A stretch of 25,936 nucleotides of DNA from a virus. Of the stretch, positions 13,602 through 20,884 are shown in pieces. The notes under the pieces were generated by a model that did no database searches, was not told where the DNA came from, and saw only the letters and a list, made by a program, of their open reading frames with translations. The stretch lies in IMG/VR virus record IMGVR_UViG_3300031772_000247, positions 1 through 25,936 of that record. One strand, written 5' to 3'. Positions within the stretch are counted from its first letter, which is position 1, and each line of letters begins with the position of its first letter. Made by a program: the position numbers and the translations under genes.

Positions 13602-14546
13602 ATGAGTTATATTTTCCCTTCAGTCGTAATTAATTACATCACCTATACAGCAAAACGCTGGGGCCAATCTCCGACGATTGAATATCGTGTAGGAGCTGGA
13701 ACTATCAATGATCCTTTAATCACAGCTGGTAACGAAGTTGTTACTTTGATTGATGATCCAATGTCTGCTGCTGCAATCACTGTCAAGATCGAAGATGGCG
13801 TTAGTACAAATGCTCAGATCGCCGCTGCAATCGCTGCTGCAAAAGATATTTCTGTTGGTAGCCTGTATGCCAAAGATGTCGTGAGCGTCGCCATTACGGC
13901 GGGTCATACAGCCGACGTGAATACTGTAGTTAGTGCAACTCCTATGACTGGTGGGAGTGAAAATTTACCCGCTATGCAAGCAGAAGTTGTTCTTAAAGGA
14001 TTTAAAGATAATGCCACATCTTTACGCGTTAGCGGGCTAGATATAGCCGGTGCATATGTTCAATCATACTCCGGTATATTCTATGATGCGTCTTATTTAG
14101 ATAACGGTTCATTAGCTACACGGTTTATCACTGGCGGTAACGACGGAATGGATGTTGAAGTCCAGTCCACAAGCGATCTCCTGCTTAGTGCGGTTGCGAA
14201 CGGTTCCAGCATTAATGGCATTGTTAAAGTCAATTCTTCGACATGTGCTATTTTCAATACTCGGACTACTTCTGATACCTTATCAACAAAACGGCTCATT
14301 ATTGACCGTGTTGATGTGGCCACCCAAGGTACAGGAAATACATCAGACGTTAACCTCGATGTCAACGCAGGGAATCTTCGGCTGATGGCCGGAAATGTTC
14401 TCGGTACGGTTGTTCTTCCGGTGCTGACAGCTACAGAAATCGGTGCTTTGACTCCAGTCGAGGGCATGATTGTTTATAATGTTACAGATCACAAATTAAA
14501 TATTCGTGTCGCAGCTGCTTGGGAAGAAGTGACTTCTGCCATTTAA
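13602..14546 (+). CDS. Virion protein sharing its N-terminal domain with the protein at 10598
   Basis: A 314-residue protein. Residues 1-~115 are homologous to residues 1-105 of the 401-residue protein (MSxxFPxVVINxITYTAKRWG…, then GVSTNAQI and VSVxITxGHTAD). The remainder is unrelated to that protein and resembles fibre or head-decoration ends, with ATRFITGGNDGMDVEV and a closing VLTATEIGALTPVEGMIVYN…KLNIRVAAAWEEV. The latter matches a motif common at the tips of phage fibres. The shared part is therefore probably an attachment domain and the second half an interchangeable display domain. AAGGAG precedes ATG 13602. Confidence 0.75.
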   Translation: MSYIFPSVVINYITYTAKRWGQSPTIEYRVGAGTINDPLITAGNEVVTLIDDPMSAAAITVKIEDGVSTNAQIAAAIAAAKDISVGSLYAKDVVSVAITAGHTADVNTVVSATPMTGGSENLPAMQAEVVLKGFKDNATSLRVSGLDIAGAYVQSYSGIFYDASYLDNGSLATRFITGGNDGMDVEVQSTSDLLLSAVANGSSINGIVKVNSSTCAIFNTRTTSDTLSTKRLIIDRVDVATQGTGNTSDVNLDVNAGNLRLMAGNVLGTVVLPVLTATEIGALTPVEGMIVYNVTDHKLNIRVAAAWEEVTSAI

Positions 14547-14572
14547 AAAGACCCTTAAAACTGGAGGATCAC

Positions 14573-14803
14573 ATGAAGAAAGAAAAGGACAGAACTACGA
14601 TCATGTGGATAATCATAACTGTTCTGCTCCTTCTTGTTGGATACGATGCTTGGGCTTGTAAAGATCGCAACAAGAGGGAGACAATTAGCGGAATGATTAC
14701 ACATGCTTCTGAAACATATTTATTGATTCCGCTAATATTTGGTTTACTCACGGGACATTTCTTTTGGTCCCAACACTTTAGAAACGATAGGAGTCGCAGA
14801 TGA
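14573..14803 (+). CDS. Small membrane protein, holin-like candidate
   Basis: A 76-residue protein with a basic start (MKKEKDR), one clear membrane segment (residues ~9-28), a basic connection with one cysteine (ACKDRNKR), and a second hydrophobic stretch (YLLIPLIFGLLTGHFFW, ~49-65), ending in a basic tail. Two membrane segments and a charged tail fit a holin, which opens the inner membrane at lysis. The GLLTGHFFW end resembles small phage membrane proteins I remember, but I cannot confirm a family. No endolysin is visible in the window, which weakens the lysis reading. GGAGG precedes ATG 14573. The stop (TGA, the only one among the called genes) overlaps the next start as ATGA. Confidence 0.6.
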   Translation: MKKEKDRTTIMWIIITVLLLLVGYDAWACKDRNKRETISGMITHASETYLLIPLIFGLLTGHFFWSQHFRNDRSRR

Positions 14804-15525
14804 GCATAACAGGAAATTACATAGTGACAGACCTTAGATCAGAAATTGTAGAACCTTCTCCTACATTTTTCTCTAACGCAAGAATGTTAGACTTGATTAA
14901 TCTTGCTCAGAACGAATATGTGCGTCGGACTCGCGTTCTTCAGTCATTCGCATTTACTTCAACCATTTTAGGCCAGTCAGATTATCCCATGCCGAGCGAT
15001 TGGTTAGGCAGCGAGAAGGTATTTTATAATCTTCCAAGTAACGGGATTGATAACTGGCGACCTTTACTGGCGACGAATATCGAAAAGATGGCCCAAGAGT
15101 CTCAGAATTTCATGTCGAATAATCCCACGACTTACGGGGTTCCTTCAAAGTGTTATGTTCTCGGCAAAACGCTTTATATTTTTGCAAAACCAAGAACTAC
15201 TGGACAAAATGATTTATTTTTATACTATGAATCAACCGCTACTCCCTTGGCAACTCTTGCGGATTCTCTTTCTATTGATGATAGTCTTTATCCTGGGGTG
15301 AGAGCATATATTCTCTCGAAATTATGGAGACAGGATAATGAAGACGCAAAGGCTGACAGAGAAGAAGCCAAATTCGAAAAAGAAGTCGGCAATGGTTTTA
15401 AGTGGAAAAATAAAAGAATTCTTGACGGGAGATGGTCCATTGATATGCCGTCTTTTGTTCCTTATAGCTATAATTCGTACAACTCTGGAGCTGTGAACGG
15501 CCAGGTAAATCCCCTCAATCAATAA
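14800..15525 (+). CDS. Head-tail adaptor (connector) protein
   Basis: A 241-residue protein. The pattern LRSEIVEPSPTFFSNARMLD-LINLAQNEYVRRT near the N terminus, then SDYPMPSDWLGSEKVFY, then a late helical part with AYILSKLWRQDNEDAKADRE and KFEKEV, is that of podovirus-type adaptors, which form a ring below the portal and bind the tail. AGGAG lies about 8 bases before ATG 14800, which overlaps the preceding stop. It is placed among surface-protein genes rather than next to the portal, somewhat unusual. Last ~40 residues are Y/S/N-rich and probably flexible. Confidence 0.7.
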   Translation: MSITGNYIVTDLRSEIVEPSPTFFSNARMLDLINLAQNEYVRRTRVLQSFAFTSTILGQSDYPMPSDWLGSEKVFYNLPSNGIDNWRPLLATNIEKMAQESQNFMSNNPTTYGVPSKCYVLGKTLYIFAKPRTTGQNDLFLYYESTATPLATLADSLSIDDSLYPGVRAYILSKLWRQDNEDAKADREEAKFEKEVGNGFKWKNKRILDGRWSIDMPSFVPYSYNSYNSGAVNGQVNPLNQ

Positions 15526-15548
15526 AATATTTTCAAGGAGAAACACAA

Positions 15549-16010
15549 ATGAAGATCAATGAATCAATCGGCCTCAAAGGTTCCGTCAAAGTTCAACTGT
15601 TTGATGAGAATGGAAAAATAAAACAGGAACACGAAGATCACAATCTTATTGTAACAATAGGAAAATCCTATTTGGCAACTTGGCTTGCGGCTGCATCACA
15701 GGCTGGGAAATTTATGTCTTATATCGCCCTTGGGGTAGATACAAATGGTCCGACAGCGGGTGATCTTACTCTTGGATCTGAACTCACAGGCGGAAGCAAC
15801 GCTAGAGTTGTTGGTACTCTCACGCCGAGTACAAATACCTGGAATAATACTGCTACCTTTGCTCCTGGCAATGGAACGGGTGCTGTAACAGAAGCTGGAT
15901 TATTTTCAGACCTAACAGCTGGTACAATGTTTGCTCGACAAGTATTCGCTGCCTATAATAAAGCAGCTGGGGATACAATGGTTATTAATTGGACTGTTAC
16001 ACTGAGCTAA
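15549..16010 (+). CDS. Small virion/tail protein, beta-rich
   Basis: A 153-residue protein. It starts with a short strand pair (GSVKVQLFDENGKIKQEHED), a helix (SYLATWLAAASQAG), then a strand-rich half with the sequence NGTGAVTEAGLFSDLTAGTM, FARQVF and a final DTMVINWTVTLS. This succession (GxGTxxxTExGLF…GTMFAR…DxxxIxWTxxL) is one I recall in small phage structural proteins near tail fibres; a precise function is not known to me. CAAGGAG precedes ATG 15549. It directly precedes the long fibre gene and could be a fibre-attachment or baseplate component. Confidence 0.7.
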   Translation: MKINESIGLKGSVKVQLFDENGKIKQEHEDHNLIVTIGKSYLATWLAAASQAGKFMSYIALGVDTNGPTAGDLTLGSELTGGSNARVVGTLTPSTNTWNNTATFAPGNGTGAVTEAGLFSDLTAGTMFARQVFAAYNKAAGDTMVINWTVTLS

Positions 16011-16040
16011 TACGAAAAATTTTAAACGAGGTAAATAATT

Positions 16041-18692
16041 ATGACCGCGAAATGGCCAACTTCTGTAGCAACTGATGCAGACTTATATGTAGCTAAAAAT
16101 GCGCTAGCTACAACGTTAGCTAGTACGATCACCGATATCGTCACGACAATCCCCCTTACAAATACTACGAACTTTCCTGTAGCAGGTGCTGTCACTATCG
16201 GCCAAGAAATTGTATTTTACACCGGTATTTCTGGTAGCGACTTAACTGGTTGTGTCAGAGGTTCGGATGGAACCATAAACGCGGGACATAACAGTGGCGT
16301 TCCAGTTTCTGCAACTGTGGTTGCATTTCATCATAACGGACTCATGGCAGAAATCGAAGCCATTGAAACGTACCTTAATTCTTTAGTGCTTGACAATCTT
16401 ACAGACGTTGTGATTACCACACCGGCTGCTGGTCAGATTCTGTCTTATAACGGTGTTGAATGGATAAATTCACCGGCGGTTAATACAAGTGGAGGATCTG
16501 GTATCTCTTTGTTCATGTCAGATGTTGCCAGCGTAGATGGTCAATTTAGCTTAGGTAATTTTCCAGATTTAACCCTTGCGACAGATTCTGTCTCTGTTAC
16601 ATCTGCTACTTCTCCATTAATCATGGAAGGCTACATTACATCAGGACTTGCTCGCACTCAATTAGACTCTGGTCTTTGGAGCATCGATCTTTTCAGGGCA
16701 GTAACAGCTGGTGGAGTTACGGGTACTCAAACAATCGAGATTGAATTTTTACGGAGATTTTTAGGAGCTGGAACGGTTACTACGACTGGTGGCCCAGGAG
16801 CCGGTCCACGAACGTGTACGGTTACAGGTGGAACACCGTTTATTAATCCTACTGATGGTAACGCTAATATAACTTTAGCGAGCCATGTTGAAACAGCATC
16901 AGGAGTGTTTCCGATTACGGCAGTTACATCTACGAGCGTCGTTACAATTCAAGTTCCTGCAAGCTACTCGAATGAAGCAGGTGTCGCGTATCATGTTCAA
17001 AGACGACTTTTTAATTTATCGACCGGAGACATAAATGATACAGTGATTACTCAGCAAACAATCGACAGCGTACAGCCCGCGTATACGGGTTTTGCTGTGG
17101 CAGATGAACTGTCTGTGCGATTCTTTGCTACAACGTCTACAGGCACTCGGACGGTTGCTTTTACTCACGGTGGCAGCACACAATATTCTCACATCCATAC
17201 TCCTCTCGTTACTACCCATAATTCTTTAGCAAATTTAGACGGCGGAGTTGCGGGCCAGTATTATCATTTGACAACTGCTCAACACGCCATTGCGACGCAA
17301 ATTGCATCTGCATCTCTTGCGGGTTATGTTTCAACGGGATCACAGACATTTGCTGGTGCGAAGACGTTTAACAATGATGTAACGCTCGCAGCTGGAAAGA
17401 ATGTCGTTCTAACCGATGATACGACAAATACCCTCACTTTGGCTCTCCCTGCGGCTGTTACCTCCTACACTCTTACCCTACCCACAACTGCCGGTACTCT
17501 GGACTATGTGTTAACCACAGATGGTAACGGGGTAACAACTTGGGCTAAGGCCGCTGCTGGGGCTGATATTGTTCGTGAAAATTACATTGTTGGAACCCCG
17601 TCAGGAAACTATTCTGGCTCAACAACCGTGTTCGATCTAGTTAAAAACTTTATTGTCGGCGGTGGTTCTCTTGTTGTCTTACTCGATGGTGTCGTGCAAA
17701 CAGTCGGTGGTTCTAATGACTATGTGGAAACTGACAGCAATACCGTGACGTTTAACAATGCGCTAGTAGCTGGGCAGAAAGTTGGATTCATGTTCTCGAT
17801 ACCGGTTAGTACGAGTGGTACTAACTTTTTCATGGAAGAGTACGATGTTGGTACGGCCTTAAATAACTATACAGGTTCTACAACTGTGTTTGATCTGAAC
17901 GGAACCTATACCCAAGCAAATAACTCAATGAGTGTATTTGTTGACGGTGTCCGGCAGAGACTCGGAGCGACCTATGACTATGTAGAAACCAGTGGGACAA
18001 GAATAACATTTAACGCAGCCTTAACTGCAGTTCAAAACGTTACATTTTTCTGGTTTAATACTACGACGGGTGTAGACTATGCCTCGAAGTCGCTAGATAA
18101 TTTATCTGCAACTGCTATTAATACTTCCCTCATCTCCGATACAAATAATACGGACGATTTAGGAAGTTCTCCGAAGAAATGGAAAGATATTTTTTATGCC
18201 GGAACGCTAACAGGCGCAGCTGCTACATTATCAGGAACAGTTGATGTCACAGGTCAACTAAAAGGAAAAGGTACGGCGACTAACGATAGTGCTGCATCGG
18301 GTTACATTGGAGAATATACTGAATCTGTTATTGGTAATACAAACATGCCGACCACTACAACCTTCGGGGATTTAACATCAATTTCACTAACAGCGGGAGA
18401 TTGGGATGTTTCATGCGCCGCAGTATTTGTAAAAAATCTGGCTACTTCTTGGGGAGTAAATTATTTGGGAGTAACTGCAACAGCAGGGAATTCCTCTACG
18501 GGAGTAGTTTACGGATCTAACATGGTTTTTATGGACGTTCCGGTTGCCAACTTATATGAAGCTCTTAGTTTGTCTTCGATCAGAGTGAGTATTTCGACTA
18601 CAACTACCTATTACTTAAAAACGTATGGTGTTTACAGTGGTGGCCAAGAAATAGTTTACGGCGCGCGCATTTCAGCAAGGAGAGTAAGATAA
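16041..18692 (+). CDS. Tail fibre protein
   Basis: An 883-residue protein. The first ~150 residues look like the attachment end (NFPVAGAVTIGQEIVFYTGI…, then AEIEAIETYL). Two tandem ~73-residue repeats lie at 515-586 and 601-673, each with GSTTVFDL, a DGV-x-Q strand, DYVET and a TFNxAL strand, typical of fibre shafts. At about 707 is SSPKKWKDIFYAGTLTG, a common shaft-to-tip motif. Residues 741-883 form a tip domain that begins KGTATNDSAASGYIGEY, contains SLTAGDWDVS and ends ISARRVR. The same domain occurs alone in the next two large genes. CGAGG precedes ATG 16041. Host recognition by the tip is inferred from position. Confidence 0.85.
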   Translation: MTAKWPTSVATDADLYVAKNALATTLASTITDIVTTIPLTNTTNFPVAGAVTIGQEIVFYTGISGSDLTGCVRGSDGTINAGHNSGVPVSATVVAFHHNGLMAEIEAIETYLNSLVLDNLTDVVITTPAAGQILSYNGVEWINSPAVNTSGGSGISLFMSDVASVDGQFSLGNFPDLTLATDSVSVTSATSPLIMEGYITSGLARTQLDSGLWSIDLFRAVTAGGVTGTQTIEIEFLRRFLGAGTVTTTGGPGAGPRTCTVTGGTPFINPTDGNANITLASHVETASGVFPITAVTSTSVVTIQVPASYSNEAGVAYHVQRRLFNLSTGDINDTVITQQTIDSVQPAYTGFAVADELSVRFFATTSTGTRTVAFTHGGSTQYSHIHTPLVTTHNSLANLDGGVAGQYYHLTTAQHAIATQIASASLAGYVSTGSQTFAGAKTFNNDVTLAAGKNVVLTDDTTNTLTLALPAAVTSYTLTLPTTAGTLDYVLTTDGNGVTTWAKAAAGADIVRENYIVGTPSGNYSGSTTVFDLVKNFIVGGGSLVVLLDGVVQTVGGSNDYVETDSNTVTFNNALVAGQKVGFMFSIPVSTSGTNFFMEEYDVGTALNNYTGSTTVFDLNGTYTQANNSMSVFVDGVRQRLGATYDYVETSGTRITFNAALTAVQNVTFFWFNTTTGVDYASKSLDNLSATAINTSLISDTNNTDDLGSSPKKWKDIFYAGTLTGAAATLSGTVDVTGQLKGKGTATNDSAASGYIGEYTESVIGNTNMPTTTTFGDLTSISLTAGDWDVSCAAVFVKNLATSWGVNYLGVTATAGNSSTGVVYGSNMVFMDVPVANLYEALSLSSIRVSISTTTTYYLKTYGVYSGGQEIVYGARISARRVR

Positions 18693-18693
18693 T

Positions 18694-19164
18694 ATGGCTA
18701 AACGAAATATACATTCATCTTTATATGTTCCAACAAAGGGAACTACGACTAATAATAACGCTGCTGCAGGAATGGTTGGAGAATACGTTTCTTCTAGAGA
18801 TACTAGTGGAGCGTCTGTCATAACAAGCAACACATTCCAAGATATATTGAGCATAACATTGACAGCGGGAGATTGGGATGTTTCAAGTATCCTGGCTTTT
18901 AATACTGGAGGTGCCACCGTAACCGCTGAATATTCAGCTATTTCTATTTACACAGGAAATACAACGACAGACCATGTTTTTGGGGACAACACGACTGTGT
19001 TTATCCTTCCGTTTACAACGGATGATATATATACGCACTCTATTCCAGCTTACAGACTTTCGCTCGCCTCTACAGCAACAGTTTACTTGAAGGGCAGCGC
19101 AGTTTATACTGGAGCTACAGTTAATTTACGTTATTCCAGAATTTCAGCAAGGAGGGTCAGATAA
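18694..19164 (+). CDS. Free-standing copy of the fibre tip domain, short form
   Basis: A 156-residue paralogue of the last 143 residues of the fibre. After only ~14 new residues (MAKRNIHSSLYVPT) it runs from KGTTTNNNAAAGMVGEY through LTAGDWDVS to YSRISARRVR. Length of the shared part (142 residues) is almost equal in the three copies. It has no obvious shaft or anchor, so it either joins another fibre as a tip, is swapped into the fibre gene by recombination, or acts as an assembly partner. The ribosome site GGAG (18679-18682) lies inside the ISARRVR codons of the upstream fibre. It begins two bases after the fibre stop. Confidence 0.8.
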   Translation: MAKRNIHSSLYVPTKGTTTNNNAAAGMVGEYVSSRDTSGASVITSNTFQDILSITLTAGDWDVSSILAFNTGGATVTAEYSAISIYTGNTTTDHVFGDNTTVFILPFTTDDIYTHSIPAYRLSLASTATVYLKGSAVYTGATVNLRYSRISARRVR

Positions 19165-19165
19165 A

Positions 19166-19327
19166 ATGTTTATTATTCAGATTAGTGAAATTGATTCAAG
19201 TTGTCACACTCAAGAGTGCGATGCTCTTGTACAGAAACAACGATTTATTGACTCAGGGATTTCTGTCGAGGATATTGCCATAACCGAAAAAGATACTTTT
19301 AATCCGCCACAGAATATAGGAGAATAA
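19166..19327 (+). CDS. 53-residue companion protein, copy 1
   Basis: A small protein beginning MFIIQISEIDSSCHTQE and containing KQRFIDSG and EKDTF. It is a paralogue of the protein encoded at 20017: by eye 37 of 53 residues are identical, while many codons differ at the third position, which suggests selection to keep the protein. A short strand at the start and a helix in the middle are likely; there is no membrane segment. It starts one base after the tip gene stop, with AAGGAGG inside that gene's last codons. Possible roles: fibre-assembly chaperone or tip-binding partner, inferred only from the repeated gene pairing. Confidence 0.8.
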   Translation: MFIIQISEIDSSCHTQECDALVQKQRFIDSGISVEDIAITEKDTFNPPQNIGE

Positions 19328-19333
19328 ACTACC

Positions 19334-20017
19334 ATGGCACGAACAAAAATTGATAAAACTTTAGTACCAGATCTTTTTCCTTTTTCTGGAGGAACTCTAA
19401 CAGGTCCCCTTGCGTTGCCAACAGGTACTTCTTCCGCAGCGAGCGTACAGATGACAGGAGCTGCACGAACTGGATTGTATTTCTACGGCGCGTATCCAAC
19501 GGAACAAGCCTGGTTCTCATGTCGTAGTGTTGATATTTGGGGTACTAATTCTTCAAACTTTGAGGTACGAGTTCCCCTTGTGGCGAAAGGAACAACAACG
19601 AATGATTCTGCTGCCGCAGGTTATATCGGAGAATATATTGAATTAGTCACTAGTACATCGCAGAATTTTCCGACATCGACACAGTACGGCGATTTGAATG
19701 GCGGCGCGGCTGATATTTCTTTGACAGCCGGAGATTGGGATGTTACGGTAACTTTTAGAACAAATTTAAATTCATCAACTTGCACAGATGTTTCATGTGG
19801 AATTTCTATTACTTCGGGGAATAGCACAACTGGATTGGTTTCTGGAAGCAATTTATTTCTTATGGCTCCGCCAACTTCATCTTATGGAACAAATATGGGA
19901 TTTGTTTATCGAGTATCGTTAGCCTCTACGACAACTGTTTACTTGAAGTATATGGCAAACTATTCAGCTGGAACTCCACAAGCAAGAGGAAGAATTTCAG
20001 CCAGGAGGGTACGCTAA
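19334..20017 (+). CDS. Fibre tip paralogue with its own N-terminal segment
   Basis: A 227-residue protein. Residues 1-84 contain a fibre-type sequence (FSGGTLTGPLALPTGTSSAA, then TGAARTGLYFYGAYP). Residues 85-227 form the same ~143-residue tip domain as in the long fibre (KGTTTNDSAAAGYIGEY…SLTAGDWDVTV…GRISARRVR). It may be a short fibre or a tip on a different stalk. AGGAG at 19318-19322 within the previous gene's end precedes ATG 19334. The stop overlaps the next start (TAATG), and the ribosome site for that gene again lies in the ARRVR codons. The short N terminus could attach to another virion protein. Confidence 0.85.
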   Translation: MARTKIDKTLVPDLFPFSGGTLTGPLALPTGTSSAASVQMTGAARTGLYFYGAYPTEQAWFSCRSVDIWGTNSSNFEVRVPLVAKGTTTNDSAAAGYIGEYIELVTSTSQNFPTSTQYGDLNGGAADISLTAGDWDVTVTFRTNLNSSTCTDVSCGISITSGNSTTGLVSGSNLFLMAPPTSSYGTNMGFVYRVSLASTTTVYLKYMANYSAGTPQARGRISARRVR

Positions 20018-20178
20018 TGTTTATTATACAAATTAATGAGGTTGATTCAAGCTGCCATACGCAAGAAATCGACGCGAATATTCAAAAGCAAAGATTTATA
20101 GATTCCGGAGTATCTGAAAGCGATATTTCCATCGTCGAGAAAGATACTTTTGAACCACCTTTTGTGATGCCCTCATAA
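20017..20178 (+). CDS. 53-residue companion protein, copy 2
   Basis: Paralogue of the 53-residue protein at 19166, of exactly equal length and with the same shared elements (MFIIQI, DSSCHTQE, QKQRFIDSG, EKDTF-x-PP). The C-terminal five residues differ completely. The start is fixed by the one-base overlap with the preceding tip gene and by GGAGGG at 20004-20009 in its last codons. A tip gene followed by this small gene thus occurs twice in tandem, while the long fibre itself has no copy directly after it. Function is unknown; an assembly or tip-associated role is inferred from the pairing. Confidence 0.8.
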   Translation: MFIIQINEVDSSCHTQEIDANIQKQRFIDSGVSESDISIVEKDTFEPPFVMPS

Positions 20179-20188
20179 GGAGAATTAA

Positions 20189-20884
20189 ATGTCTCAAAAG
20201 ACACCAGTTCTCTATGGAAATAGGCTGTATGGTTTGACTGAATATGCAATTAACGAAGATTTTGAAACGTTGACCGCTACTCTCTCGGATTCTACGAGCC
20301 TCAGTGACGCTAGGGTTATCGACACACTTACTAAAGCTCTGGCTGATCTTCTAACTTCGGCAGACGCGACGGCTCTTACTGGAACAAAGATACTCACCGA
20401 CTCTGCAACAATTACTGACTTGGTAGTGAAGTCCTTGACGCGTCACTTTACGGATACTTTACTGATGTCTGAGGCAGACAGTATTCAGTCGATAAAAGTT
20501 ATTACAGATGCTCTTTCAGTTCTCGATTCTACCATAGCAACGACCGGCACCAAACCGCTGTCTGATTCTTCAACCTTATCGGACCAAATAGCGGCTTCTA
20601 TCCAGAAGATTCTTGTAGACGCTTTCGTTATTATCGACAGCCAAATTTTAATGACGGGTACAAAGAGCCTTACAGATTTTATTCTCTTGAAAGAATGGAT
20701 CACAATTACTCTAACAAAAGTGAATCCGTGGACCAAAACTGTTACTTTACCGCCAAATATTCCGACTTACGGAACGATTCTTTACGGCCAGGTCTTATAC
20801 GGATACACACCGAGCATTGCTTGGGATAAACCACAACCTTCTAAAAAATCTTTTACTAACCGCGATGGGGAGAGTCATCAATAA
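20189..20884 (+). CDS. Virion protein with eight 18-19-residue D-x5-[D/E] repeats
   Basis: A 231-residue protein. Eight repeats start with a hydrophobic-x-D at D34, D53, D71, D89, D107, D126, D144 and D163. In each, a second acidic residue (D or E) follows exactly six positions later. The array is flanked by LYG motifs: VLYGNRLYG at 7-15 and YGTILYGQVLYG near the C terminus. A regular elongated structure is likely, such as a rod or solenoid. Paired acidic residues suggest possible metal binding, which is inference. AAGGAG precedes ATG 20189, and the stop overlaps the next start. It lies between the tip cassette and the nozzle-like gene, so a tail structural role is likely. Confidence 0.75.
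   Translation: MSQKTPVLYGNRLYGLTEYAINEDFETLTATLSDSTSLSDARVIDTLTKALADLLTSADATALTGTKILTDSATITDLVVKSLTRHFTDTLLMSEADSIQSIKVITDALSVLDSTIATTGTKPLSDSSTLSDQIAASIQKILVDAFVIIDSQILMTGTKSLTDFILLKEWITITLTKVNPWTKTVTLPPNIPTYGTILYGQVLYGYTPSIAWDKPQPSKKSFTNRDGESHQ

Noticed and set aside
18267-20017. Diversity-generating retroelement acting on the fibre tips
   Set aside because: No reverse transcriptase and no template repeat are visible in the window; the tip copies differ throughout rather than only at adenine positions in a short stretch.
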